From contig JAKGSH010000003.1 in assembly GCA_021568835.1 (NCBI GenBank), positions 1-64,000 of the forward strand: a stretch of 64,000 bases of DNA. The letters are read 5' to 3'. Origin of the DNA: Streptomyces sp. Tue 6430. Its GTDB lineage: Bacteria > Actinomycetota > Actinomycetes > Streptomycetales > Streptomycetaceae. The notes beneath the pieces are model-generated. The model made no database searches. It was not told where the DNA came from and saw nothing but the letters and a program-made list of their open reading frames with translations. The position numbers were made by a program, and so were the translations under genes. Positions 24,998 to 34,327 of this stretch are shown in pieces; positions within the stretch are counted from its first letter, which is position 1; every line of letters starts with the position of its first letter.

Positions 24998-26341
24998 CAG
25001 TGAGGTGCGGAGCCGCTCTTGCAGGGCGCTGATGAACTCGCCGGAGTCCTGCGGCTGGCCCAGCGCGGCGTAGTGCACGTCCCGGTTGTCCTCGAAGTCG
25101 GCGGGCAGGTCGTCCTCCGGGTTGCGCCACCGGTTCGCCCCCACCACCCAGATCTCCCGCCGGCGCACCGCGTCCCGGAGTGCGACCAGCGCGCACAGTT
25201 CGTACGGGATGCGCTCGACCCGCCCCTTGTCGTCCACCACCGCCGCCCGCCACTGCTCGGGCACCACCCCCGTCAGCGGCACACTCTCCGCCGGATCGAA
25301 GAACGCCCCCTCCTTCAACGGCTGCTCCAGATACCGCTTGAGCAGGTCGATCGCGTCCATCACCGGCCGGTAAGCGGTGTTGTTGCACTTCCATTCCAGC
25401 GAGCCCAGCAGCGGCGAGAGCATCCGCCGCCAGTGCGCCGAGTACGACGACCGCAGCACCGTACGGACCCGCGCCCTGTAGCGCGCCTCGTTCGCCGCGG
25501 CCCCCGCCGCCAGCGCCTTCAACGTCTTCTCCCCGCCGACCACCGGGTAGACAACTCGCCGCACCGTGCCGGACGGCTCGGACAGCGCCGCCTCGGCGAC
25601 CCGCAGCAGCATGCCCTCCTTGCCCCGGATCTTCTTCAGCTCGGCATTCAGCTCCTTGTCGACCTTCCGCTCCGCCCTCGTGTCGATCTTCAGTACGAGC
25701 TGGATGAACAGGTTCACCAGTGAGTCGGTGATCTCCGTCTGCCGCACATGGCACAGCGTCGCCAGCAGCGTCAGGCGCCGAGCGGGTGTCATCCGCTCCA
25801 GGTTCGCCGGGTACTCCTTCGACGCCCGCGCCCGCCACGCGTCCACCAGATTCTCCGACACGTCCGCGAACAGGTCCGCGGGCAGCTCCAGCCACCGCAC
25901 CCGCTGGAGCTTGTTCACCTCCGCCAGCAGGCTCTCCAGCCCCGGCGCCCCCGGATCGGTCTTCAACTCGGCGAAGTGCGACCGTCCGCCGCCCGCCACC
26001 GAGCCCGCACCGGCCGCGCCCTCGCCCGTCTCGCCCCCGCTCCCGACAACCAGGTCCTCCAGCCGGGAGCGCGTCGCATGCGAGATCCGCTCCAACCTGC
26101 TGCGGCAGAACTGGGCCTCGAAGTCCGTGACCGCCCGGCCCACCAGCCGCCGCACCTGCCCGGGCGCCGGCGGCTCGATGTGGTCGTTGCGGCACCGGGC
26201 CACCACGGCCGCCGCGAGCCGGTCACGGGACAGCTCCACCGGGCACAGCTCGGTGGCCGGCCACGCGGCCAGCCGGTCCTGGTCCTCCTCGGTGTTCGCC
26301 CGGAACCCGTACGCCGCCCGGATCTCGCCCGCCGCCTGGTG
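24998..26341 (-). pseudogene. Tn3-family transposase (TnpA) fragment
   Basis: About 445 codons of the N-terminal and central part of a Tn3-type TnpA without a native start or end. Recognisable stretches: AAYGFRANTEEDQDRLAAW, a central helical region (MTPARRLTLLATLCHVRQ), KCNNTAYRPVMDAIDLLKRY, RIPYELCALVALRDAVRRRE, and the signature ANRWRNPEDDLPADFE. The C-terminal DDE catalytic domain is absent. One end abuts the truncated SDR gene and the other abuts the response regulator remnant at about 26341. No 38-bp Tn3 terminal repeats were seen, so it is a dead relic forming the right edge of the island. Confidence 0.8.
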
Positions 26342-26467
26342 GTCAGCCCGCTCACCGCGAAGACCCACGTCAGCCGCGCCATGGTGAAACTGGGAGCCCG
26401 CGACCGGGCCCAACTGGTGTTGCCGGCCTACGAGTCGGGGTTGGTCAGACCGGGCTGGCTCGGCTGA
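26342..26467 (+). pseudogene. C-terminal remnant of a LuxR-type response regulator
   Basis: A 41-codon fragment reads SPLTAKTHVSRAMVKLG followed by ARDRAQLV and ends YESGLVRPGWLG. This is the recognition helix and tail of a NarL/FixJ-type output domain, the usual partner of the histidine kinase type truncated at 15966. The receiver domain and the first HTH helices are missing. The strand matches the kinase remnant, so the two are the outer ends of one former operon. Confidence 0.75.
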
Positions 26468-26808
26468 CCGGGTCGGCGGGGCCGACCGCCACGGCGTTCG
26501 ATCGCGCCGTCGCCGTCGCCGTCGCCGCTGCGGCCGGACGCCGCGTCGGTGCGGGCGGCCGTGGCCTGCGCGCGGAACCGGACGAGCACACTCACCACCC
26601 GGACCAGGAACACCACGGGGGCGACCGCGAGCCCCGCCCGGAGGAGCACCTTCTCCAAGGTGTCCGGGAGTTCGAACAGCAGCGCCGGCCCGGCGACCGC
26701 CCCGAACAGCACGGCCGCCGCGAAGGCCGCGCTGAACAGCGCGTACCCGATCTCGACGGTGATCGCGTCCCGCTCCGCCTGTGTGCGGCGTCCCCCGTGG
26801 CCGGTCAT
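26428..26808 (-). CDS. DUF6332-like small membrane protein
   Basis: A 126-residue protein starts MTGHGGRRTQAERDAITVEIG and has two hydrophobic spans (ALFSAAFAAAVLFGAVAG and LLRAGLAVAPVVFLVRVVSV), then a polar, Gly/Asp/Arg-rich tail. The pattern matches short two-helix Streptomyces proteins named DUF6332. Its 3' end overlaps the response regulator remnant antisense by 40 bp. Function unknown. Confidence 0.68.
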   Translation of the reverse strand: MTGHGGRRTQAERDAITVEIGYALFSAAFAAAVLFGAVAGPALLFELPDTLEKVLLRAGLAVAPVVFLVRVVSVLVRFRAQATAARTDAASGRSGDGDGDGAIERRGGRPRRPGQPSQPGLTNPDS

Positions 26809-27016
26809 ACCGGCAGTCTCACAGGCGTGCGCCCGGTGGGGCAACAGGCCCGCCGGGCGCACGTGGAGACATCCTCCGTGCCCTCTCGTCACCTCGCCAC
26901 CCGCCCCGCGGGCGACGAGACGTGCGGTGCTGCCGTGACCGGTACGTATCCGCATCAGCGCCCATGCCGCCAGAGGCCCGATGGTGGCGGACCGTGAGCG
27001 GGACCGGGTCGGCTGC

Positions 27017-27060
27017 TAGAATGGACCCGTTGGCCTTCGGCGCCCCAACGGGTGTGTTCG
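27017..27060 (+). promoter_or_regulatory. Structured leader before the MFS exporter gene
   Basis: ACCCGTTGG (27025-27033) pairs perfectly with CCAACGGGT (27045-27053) just before the GGAGG ribosome site (27060-27064) and a T6 run. TAGAAT at 27017-27022 could be a -10 element. A short frame from ATG 27021 (MDPLAFGAPTGVFGG) runs through the hairpin and overlaps the exporter start. The layout is compatible with translational or transcriptional attenuation, as known for antibiotic-efflux genes. Confidence 0.45.
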
Positions 27061-27072
27061 GAGGCTTTTTTC

Positions 27073-28295
27073 ATGCCTTCCGACACATCCGCGTCCAGCG
27101 CACTTCCCACCACCGGCTACCGTGACCTGCTCCGCAACCGTGAGTTCGCCGGGTTGTACGCCGGCTTCACCCTGACGGTCGCCGCGAACACCTTGTCGGG
27201 CTTCGCGCTCGGCACGCTGGTCAACCATCAGACCCGGTCCCCGTTCCTGACAGCCGTGAGCATGTACGGCGCCACGTTCGCGACGGTGCTCGGTGCGCTG
27301 ACGCTGATGTCGGTCGCGGACGGAAACCGTCCTCGCCGGACCCTCGTCGCGCTCCAGTGCGTCTCGCTCGTGAGCGTTGCCGCACAGGCGGTTCCGGGGC
27401 TGCCGCTCGCCGCCCGGTTCGGTCTGCTCCTGGTGCTGGGATTCTTCCAGTCCCTGGGGACCGGAACGCGGATGGGGCTGCTCGCCGAGGTGGTGCCGAC
27501 CTCCGCGTACGCACTGGCGCGTTCGCTGATGAACATCACCTCGGGCGGCATGGCCGTCCTCGGCTATGCCGTCGGCGCCGTCCTTCTGCGGCACCTGAGC
27601 CCGCACGAGGTCTTCGTCGCCGCGACAGCCCTGACCGGAGCCGGATCGATCATTGTGGCGGTGACGGTCCGGGAACGCTCGATCCGTCTGACCCGTCGCC
27701 CCGGACTGCGCCAGACCTGGACGACGAACACCGCGCTCTTCTCCCGCTCCGGCCAGCGCGCGCTGCTGCTGAACCTGTGGGTCCCCAACGGCCTGATCGT
27801 CGGCTGCGAGGCCCTGTTCATCTCCTACGCCCCCGATCACGCCGGCGCCTTCCTGGCCGCCGGATCGGCGGGCATGCTCCTCGGTGACCTGACCGTCGGG
27901 CGACTGTTCACCGCCGAGCAGCGACGCCGCTGTGCGTTCGCCCTGCGACTGCTGCTGGCCATCCCTACCTGCTGTTCGCCATCCACCCGCCCGTGCCGGC
28001 GGCGACAGCCGCGGTGTTCATCGCCAGTGCCGGGTTCGCCGCCACCCTGCCGCTCCAGGAGCAGCTTCTGGAGTCGACCCCCGATCCGGTCCGTGGTCAG
28101 GTCCAGGGAGTCGAGTCCGCCGGCCGGATGACGTGGCAGGGTGTCGGAGCCGTGATCGCCGGTGGCCTTGCCCAGCACTTCACCCCCGGCACGGCCATCA
28201 CTGCCGTGGCCGCGATCTCCGTCGCCATCACCGTCTTCTCCCGGCCCTTCGTGGTCCGCGCCCGAGCCGTCCGCGTCGAGACGGTCGACACATGA
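27073..28295 (+). CDS. MFS transporter (efflux-type)
   Basis: A twelve-helix-type major facilitator of about 407 residues. It begins MPSDTSASSALPTTGYRDLLRNREF and has GFTLTVAANTLSGFALGTLV as its first helix. Loops are short and basic (RPRRTL, RRPGLRQTW). The frame breaks near 27963 (one C short in ATCCCCTAC, expected LLLAIPYLLFAIHPP). ATG 27073 is chosen for GGAGG eight bases upstream. Relatives are annotated as drug or small-molecule exporters. The upstream leader hairpin suggests conditional expression. The substrate cannot be read from sequence. Confidence 0.8.
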
Positions 28296-28814
28296 GCCGG
28301 CCCGAGTCGGTGGCCGACGACACGGGCCTTCCCCGACGGCTGGGCGGCGGGCCCGTCCGGACCCGCCCGCCGCGCTTCGCCACTCGTCGGCGGCGTCCAT
28401 GCAGCGGGTGTGGGAGAGCACGAGTGTGTTCAGCACCAGGCTTCCCGTGGTTCCCGTGGAAGGCCTTCCGGGCGAGGGAATGGCGGTTCTCCTGGAGGCC
28501 GGCGCCGGCCCGGCTCTTGGTCTGGCGGCGGTGTCCGGGCTCGCCGGCCGGGCGCGGGATGTGAGGGTCCGGGAGATCCGCCCGTGGTGGGCGACGGCGT
28601 CGCCGAGCGGGGTGGGGCGGCCGACGCGGGACGGCATGCGGATGACGTCGTACGCGCGTGCACGGCGCCGGTGTGGAGGGAGCCGACGAAGATCGACCAC
28701 CTCGATCCGCGAAGGCTGCGCCGCACGGTCGGCCCAGGTCGAAGTGCCGGCCAAGGCCGTGAAGGCCTGGCGCACGATCTGACACGGAGGTTCCTCGGCC
28801 TCATGCCGCACACG
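28296..28814. other. No recognisable gene (about 500 bp)
   Basis: Between the MFS stop and the MarR promoter I see open frames on both strands but no conserved domain or convincing start. A minus-strand frame with GSLVLNTLVLSHTRCMDAADEW and a plus-strand frame with AVLLEAGAGPALGLAAVSGL are the best of them. A decayed gene is possible. Confidence 0.4.
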
Positions 28815-28850
28815 TTGCATGTATATGCACTTAATGCAAATGCATTTAAT
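28815..28850. promoter_or_regulatory. AT-rich MarR promoter/operator
   Basis: Overlapping palindromes GCAT-GTAT-ATGC (28817-28828) and AATGCAAATGCATT (28833-28846) sit in an unusually AT-rich stretch 40-75 bp before the MarR gene, with TTTAAT (28845-28850) as a possible -10. Likely autoregulatory binding sites of the MarR protein. Confidence 0.55.
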
Positions 28851-28889
28851 TCTGGCGCAATGAATCCGGTTCTCTGCTACGGTGCCGCC

Positions 28890-29279
28890 ATGGCGGCGGA
28901 CAAGGGCGAACAGGCGCTCGTGGAACAGTGGCGGGGGATGCTCGCGCTGCACGCCCGCACGCAGTGCGAACTCGACCGCGCGCTGCACGGACACGGCTTG
29001 TGCGGCAGCGACTTCGAGGTGCTCGACGTGCTCGCGGGAACCGCCCCGGCCGGCGCGTGCAGCTTCCGCGTCCAGGAGATCGCCGAGCGGGTCCATCTGA
29101 GCCAGAGCGCGCTGTCGCGGCTGATCGCCCGGCTGGAGCGGGACGGTCTCGTCGAGCGCACCATGTGTGCGGAGGACCGCCGGGGCGTCCGGGTGGCGCT
29201 CACCGGGAAGGGGCGCTCGTTGCACGGTGAGGTGCTTCCCGTGCAACGCTCGGTGCTCACCCGCATGCTGACGGACTGA
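28890..29279 (+). CDS. MarR family transcriptional regulator
   Basis: A 129-residue winged-helix regulator. The recognition region reads QEIAERVHLSQSALSRLIARLE followed by the wing ERTMCAEDRRGVRVALTGKG, with the conserved Asp-Arg of MarR proteins. A Cys-rich N-terminal half (TQCELDRALHGHGLCGSD, AGACSF) could allow redox sensing, but this is inference. ATG 28890 has no good ribosome site; ATG 28860, close to the AT-rich -10, could be a leaderless alternative. The regulated neighbour is unclear: the MFS exporter upstream is one candidate. Confidence 0.85.
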   Translation: MAADKGEQALVEQWRGMLALHARTQCELDRALHGHGLCGSDFEVLDVLAGTAPAGACSFRVQEIAERVHLSQSALSRLIARLERDGLVERTMCAEDRRGVRVALTGKGRSLHGEVLPVQRSVLTRMLTD

Positions 29280-29291
29280 CCCCCGTCGGCT

Positions 29292-30050
29292 TCAGGTCAC
29301 GGCCGACCTCTCCCGCCACAACTCGGCCAGTGCGGCGTCCCCGCTGACGGCGGGGTACGGCAACCGGTTCCACAACGACAGGTAGAGCAGTGCCGCGGGG
29401 CCGGCCACCTCGCAGTCCGCGTCGCCCTCGCCGCCGCGCTCCGTCACCGGCGGCCGCGCGGACAGGCGTACGGTCCACACCGCGTCGTCCGCGTCCGTCG
29501 CCCGCACCCGCAGCACACGGGGCACCTCGGTGCGCACCTTGCTCCTGGGCCGTGCGTGGAAGGCGCGCAGCAGTTCGTCGATGCCGTCCGCCGCGAAGGC
29601 CGGGGAGAGCGTGACGGCACTCTCCCCGACGCTCCGCCCGACGGCCGTGCCGCGTGCCGCCTCCGCGTCCACCCGGTGGACGGCCGTCTCGTGCGCCTGC
29701 CGCCTGGCCCAGAACGCCAAGGGCGAGGGCGCGGGCAGGAAGTGCCAGCACTCCACGTCCGCGGGCGCGGCGGCGAGCGTGTCGACCAGCCGCCGGTGAC
29801 CGGTGCGGAACCAGTCCAGCAGCTCGTCGCCGTCGAGGTCCGGAAGGCCTCCTTCGGCGTGCGGGGCGGTGCGGCCCTCGGCGACGAACGAGGTCGCCCA
29901 GCGATGCACCGTTCCGGTGTGCCGCAGCAGGTCCCGTACCTGCCAGCCCGGGCAGGTCGGAACCGTGGTGTCGGGCCCCGTCTCGCTCGCCGCGACGGCG
30001 AGGGAGCGGCCCTCCTGGTCGAGGACGCGGATGAACTCGGCGGTCTCCAT
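29292..30050 (-). CDS. Maleylpyruvate isomerase / DinB-like mycothiol-dependent family protein
   Basis: A 252-residue protein starts METAEFIRVLDQEGRSLA. The N-terminal MDMPI four-helix domain has VPTCPGWQVRDLLRHTGTVH (metal His region) and the later QAHETAVHRVDAE with two further His ligands; this metal site binds mycothiol in relatives. The C-terminal domain is the MDMPI_C type (WTVRLSARPPVTERG, LWNRLPY). Such proteins catalyse mycothiol-dependent isomerisation or conjugation; the substrate is unknown. The frame is intact. It converges with the MarR gene, 12 bp between stops. Confidence 0.8.
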   Translation of the reverse strand: METAEFIRVLDQEGRSLAVAASETGPDTTVPTCPGWQVRDLLRHTGTVHRWATSFVAEGRTAPHAEGGLPDLDGDELLDWFRTGHRRLVDTLAAAPADVECWHFLPAPSPLAFWARRQAHETAVHRVDAEAARGTAVGRSVGESAVTLSPAFAADGIDELLRAFHARPRSKVRTEVPRVLRVRATDADDAVWTVRLSARPPVTERGGEGDADCEVAGPAALLYLSLWNRLPYPAVSGDAALAELWRERSAVT

Positions 30051-30242
30051 GCGGGTGAGTGTGCCCGATGGGGTGCGCTCGAGGGAAAGGGGGTGGGGCG
30101 ACGGCCCGCCGTCATGCGCGGTGCGGGGGTGTGGCGTGTGGGGCGGTGTGCCGGGCGGCGGCACCGTGTCTTCACCCCGCCCCGGCTCAGGGGGAGTTCC
30201 TGCCACAGCTCCTGCTTCCGCTCGTGCGGTGGTGCTGCGACC

Positions 30243-31474
30243 TCATGGGCGGGCGGCGATGTCGTCTCCTCGGCCGTCGGCCGTGCTCCGCAGGGTGAGG
30301 CCGATCAGTGCCGCGACCGCCGCGAGTGCCGCCACGCTGGTGAGGGCTGTGGGGAGGGAGAACCAGTCGGCCATGAAGCCGATGGCGGGTGGACCGAGGA
30401 GCATGCCGCCGTAGCCGAGGGTGGAGGCGACGGCCACGCCGGTCGGGCCGGCGAGGGTGCCCGCGCGTTCGACGGCCACCGGGAAGAGGTTGGCCAGGCC
30501 GAGCCCGGCGACGGTGTAGCCGGCGAGCGCCGCCCAGGGGTCCGGGGCGAGCGAGCCGAGCAGCATGCCGACGGCCGCCACGGTGCCGCCGACGACCACC
30601 GTACGGGTGTGGCCCAGCCGCTCCAGGAGGGTCGTGCCGGTGAGCCGGCCGACGGTCATCGCGAGGGCGAAGCAGGAGTAACCGGCGGCGGCGAGGGCTG
30701 CCGAGGTACCGAGATCCTCCTGGAGGTGGAGGGCGCCCCAGTCGGCCAGGGCCCCTTCGCCGTAGGCCGTGCACAGGGCGATCAGACCGAAGACGACGAC
30801 CGGGCGGCGGGTGCGGGCGGCCGGACGGGCCGGGCGCGCCGGTCGCACGTCCTCGCCGGGGTGCGGGACGGCGCCGGCGGGCGCCTGGCGCAGCAGGGCG
30901 GGTCCGGCCAGCGCCGTCACCAGCAGGCCGATGAGGCCGAGGCCCAGGAGATGGCGCGCGGGGGAGAGGGAGCCCGCGACCAGTCCGCCGAGCCCGGCGC
31001 CGATCATGCCGCCCATGCTGAAGGCCGCGTGGAAGGTCGGCATGATCGGTCTGCCCAGGGCTGAGACCAGGTCGACGGCCGCACTGTTGAAGGCGACGTT
31101 GATCCCCCGTAGGCCGCGCCGAAGAGGAGCAGCATGGCGCCGAGCGCGGGTGCGGAGTGGGTCAGCGGGGGCAGGGTGACGCTCAGGGAGAGCAGCACCG
31201 CGCAGACCACGGTGACCGGATGGCTGCCGTACCGCCGGCAGAGGCGGCCGGTGATCAGCATCGTCACCACCGCGCCGGCGGAGACGCCGAGGAGAGCGAG
31301 GCCGAGACCGCTGGCGGAGGCGCCGGTCTGCTCCTTGACGGCGGGGATGCGCACCACCCAGCCGGCGAAGACGAAGCCGTCGAGCGCGAAGAAGACGGTG
31401 AGGAGGAAGCGGAGCCGGTTGAGGGAGTGGCCCCGCACGACGGTGTGCGAACGGGCTTTGTTTACTAGCGGCAC
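30243..31474 (-). CDS. MFS transporter (fucose-permease-like)
   Basis: A twelve-helix MFS protein of about 410 residues. The first helix pair is RFLLTVFFALDGFVFAGWVVRIPAVKE (shown in parts: LLTVFFALDGF, GWVVRIPAVK), then GRLCRRYGSHPV as the loop 2-3 motif. The second half has ALCTAYGEGALADWGALHL and YTVAGLGLANLFPVAVERA, a pattern common in Streptomyces YbjJ/FucP-type transporters. The frame breaks near 31106 (one G short, expected AAYGGINVAFNSAAVDL). GTG 31474 is the most likely start. Substrate unknown. Confidence 0.78.
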
Positions 31475-31787
31475 AAAGCGAGGCTAAACGGAACCTCGCG
31501 ACCCCGGCAAGGTGGTTGCGTCGCACACCGGTCGGGCCGTCCCACCGGTCCGACCCACCGGTCCGACCCACCGGTCCGGCCGAGGGGCCGCCGGAGGCGG
31601 CGCATGCGCTGAACACCTCCGCCGGCGGTCGCAGGCCGCGGGTCGCCACCGTGGTGGCCGGCGCCGGGCCGGTGACGTGCGGCCCACGGCATGCGGTCCG
31701 GGTCACCGGCGTCACCGGCGTCAGCAGGGGGCGCCGCACTCCGGGCCGGCGCGCAGGGCCTCGGCGCCGGCCCGGTCCGGTGGCGCC
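31475..31787. repeat. Non-coding gap with a 3 x 13-bp tandem repeat
   Basis: The 313-bp gap between the MFS start and the flavoprotein stop holds CACCGGTCCGACC repeated at 31543, 31556 and 31569 (last copy GGCC), and later short GTCACCGGC repeats near 31700. No gene or clear promoter was seen. Confidence 0.6.
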
Positions 31788-33265
31788 TCAGAAGACGCCC
31801 TGGCCCGGCACCAGGATCCGCCGCGGGTCGTATCTCCGCTTCGCCGCCTCGAGCGCCGGCCAGGCCGGCCCGAAGTGGGTCCGCCAGTCCGCGCGGGTGA
31901 ACGGGACACTGCCGACGGGATACTGAGTACCGCCGACCGAGGCGACGGCCTCGTAGGCGGAACGATTCGCCGCCAGCCGGCGGTCGACGGCGGCGGTGTC
32001 GTCGGGCGGGTCGCGCTCAGGATGTCGAAGAGGTACGACACCGGCTCGTCCGAGCTGCGCAGCAGCGGGGTGGTGAGCCGCTCGCGCAGCAGGGGGTAGA
32101 ACAGCACGACGCCGGGGCCCAGGTCCGCCGGGGTGAGCGCGTCCAGCAGCGGAGCGCTGACGGCGGCGGCGGACGCGCCGGGCACCATGAGGTTCAGCCA
32201 CGGGTGCGCGTACGTCCAGAGGCCGGTCTCCTTCAGCATGGCGACGAAGGGGGCCAGCCGGTCGAGGAAGTCGAAGTAGGAACGGTCCTCGTACCGGACG
32301 CCGGAGGGCGTGTGGCGCAGGCCGCGCAGCAGCGTCGCGTCGTCCGGGGCGGGGCCGACCGGCGGGCCGTAGGCCACCGCCTCCAGGGTGTAGGCCCGGA
32401 AGGCGCCGCCGGCGTCCGCGGCGACCTGGCCCTCGACGTAGTCGAAGCGGCCCTCCTGGACGAGGAGGCGCTGGTCGTCGAGGAAGGTCTCCAGGTCGTC
32501 GTAGGCGAGGTGGTAGTGGCGCACGGTCGCGGGCGCGGGCACCAGGCGGAGCGTGGCCTCGACGATGATCCCGCACTGGCCGAGGCCGGCCAGGACGGCG
32601 TGGAAGAGGTCGGGGCGGCGGGCCGGGGAGCAGCGGACCAGCTCGCCCGCCCCGGTGACGACCCGCAGTTCGGTGACGTTGTCGACCTGGGCGCCGTACC
32701 GGTGGGCCTGGCCGCCGAGGCCGCCCACGGACAGGGTGCCGCCGACGGAGAGTTCGATGTAGTCGGTGAAGACGGGCGGGGTGAGCCCGTGCGCGAGGGT
32801 GGCTTTGGCCACCTCGCTCCACCGGGCGCCCGCGCCCACCGTCACGGTGGTGCTGTCCGGCCCCACGGGGCCGATGTCCGCGAGCGTCGCGGTCTCGACG
32901 ACCAGACCGCCCGGCACCTGTGCCTGGCCGAACGGGGAGTGCCCCTGCCCGCGCGGCGCGACCGGCACGCGGTGCTCGTTGCAGAACCGGACCATGGCGA
33001 CGACGTCGCGGACCGAGCCCGGCCGCAGGACGGCCGCGGGACGGTGGTGCACGATGTGCCCGTAGTCGTCCGACGCGGCGCCGAGCGCGGCGTCGTCCCT
33101 GGTGAGCGTCCCGTCCAGGCGGGGAGTACCGACAAGTCGGGCGTCCGTCCCCGAGGCGTCCGCGGCCCAGCCGCGGGCGGCGGGGTCGAAGCCGGCCACC
33201 GCCGCTCCGGTGACGGTGAGTCCGCGCAGAACGGTACGTCTGGAAGGTGTGCGGGGCATGCGCAC
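31788..33265 (-). CDS. Tat-exported FAD-linked oxidase, cytokinin dehydrogenase-like
   Basis: A secreted VAO/PCMH-fold flavoprotein of about 492 residues. The N-terminus has a twin-arginine signal (SRRTVLRGLTVTGAAVAGF). The FAD domain includes HHRPAAVLRPGSVRDVV, VPVAPRGQGHSPFGQ (GxGHS, the usual covalent-His site) and SVGGTLSVGGLGG. The C-terminal part resembles cytokinin-binding domains and ends FGPAWPALEAAKRRYDP then ILVPGQGVF. The frame breaks near 32015. GTG 33265 or ATG 33259 could start; GAGAGG is five bases before the former. Plant cytokinin oxidases share this layout, but the true substrate in Streptomyces may differ. Paired GAAATCTTC repeats lie upstream. Confidence 0.77.
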
Positions 33266-33285
33266 GTGAACCTCTCCCTCTCTGT

Positions 33286-33324
33286 GAAATCTTCTTCACG
33301 ACATCTTCGGATCCCGAAATCTTC
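33286..33324. promoter_or_regulatory. Direct repeats upstream of the FAD oxidase gene
   Basis: GAAATCTTC occurs at 33286-33294 and 33316-33324, exactly 30 bp apart (about three helical turns), with the related CATCTTCGGAT between. An activator or repressor binding on one face of the helix is plausible. Confidence 0.4.
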
Positions 33325-33466
33325 GACAGGTTAGGGCAGTTCGATTCGTCACGTACGGTGTTTCGCCGGTGATCCGCTGTGGTGGTGATCTCCCGTGGTG
33401 GCGGCCTGCCGCGGTGGTGGTCCGCTGCCGTGGCGGTCCGCCGGGCCGCGCGCGGGACCGGAGCCG

Positions 33467-34246
33467 TCACACCGCGAGGACCCGGATGCCCGCCTCCTCG
33501 AACCGCCGTACCGTCCCCGCGTCCGCCGCCGCGTCCGTGACCAGCGTGTCCACCGCGTCGGCCGCGCAGATCCGGGCGAACGCGCGCCGGCCCAACTTGC
33601 CCGAATCGGCGGCGACGACGACCCGCGCGGCACGCTCGCACAGCATCCGGTCGACCGCCGCCTCCGCCTCGTCGTGCGCGGCGGCGCCGTGCGTCACGTC
33701 GAAGGCGACCACCCCCAGCACCGCCACGTCCAGCGTGATCTGCCCCAGCACCCCGTCCGCGAGCGGCCCCACCAGCTCGTACGACTGCGCCCGCGCCACC
33801 CCGCCCGTCACCACGATCTTGAACTGGGGCCGCACCGCCAACTCGCCCGCGATGTTCAGCGCGTTCGTGACCACGGTGAGCGCCGGCGAACCGGCGGTCA
33901 GGTCGCCGCGCACGGCCAGGGCGCGGGCCACCTCCGTGGTCGTCGTGCCCCCGGTCAGCCCCACCGCCTCGCCGGGGGAGACCAGTTCCGCCACCGCCCG
34001 CGCGATGCGCTGCTTCTCCGGGGCCCGGCGCGCCGTCCGGTACCGCAACGGCAGTTCGTACGACACCCCGTGCACGACCGCGCCGCCCCGCGTGCGCACC
34101 AGCAGCTGCTGCTCGGCGAGCTGGTCGAGGTCCCGGCGGACCGTGGCCGCCGACACCCCCAGCTCGACCGCCGTCTCCTCCACGTCCAGCCGGCCGCGCT
34201 CCACGAGGAGGTCCAGCAGGGTCTTCCAGCGGGCGTCGCGGGACAT
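33467..34246 (-). CDS. DeoR family transcriptional regulator
   Basis: A 259-residue sugar-phosphate-responsive regulator. DeoR HTH: LDVEETAVELGVSAATVRRDLDQL near residues 20-43. Effector domain (DeoRC, NagB-like): GLTGGTTTTEVARAL, TVVTNALNIAGEL, VVTGGVARAQSYELVGPLA, VVVAADSGKLGRRAF. It is divergent from the SIS isomerase and class II aldolase genes and probably represses them until an amino-sugar phosphate is present. The frame is intact. Confidence 0.87.
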   Translation of the reverse strand: MSRDARWKTLLDLLVERGRLDVEETAVELGVSAATVRRDLDQLAEQQLLVRTRGGAVVHGVSYELPLRYRTARRAPEKQRIARAVAELVSPGEAVGLTGGTTTTEVARALAVRGDLTAGSPALTVVTNALNIAGELAVRPQFKIVVTGGVARAQSYELVGPLADGVLGQITLDVAVLGVVAFDVTHGAAAHDEAEAAVDRMLCERAARVVVAADSGKLGRRAFARICAADAVDTLVTDAAADAGTVRRFEEAGIRVLAV

Positions 34247-34327
34247 GGAGACTCCGTTCGCATGCTTGAAGTTGTTCGAAAGGTGGCTCTATCTTGCATG
34301 AACCATCACCGACGTGAGGGGTGGGAC

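Noticed and set aside
31543..31581. Tandem 13-bp repeats as a CRISPR or origin iteron set
   Set aside because: Only three head-to-tail copies without spacers, no replication gene nearby.
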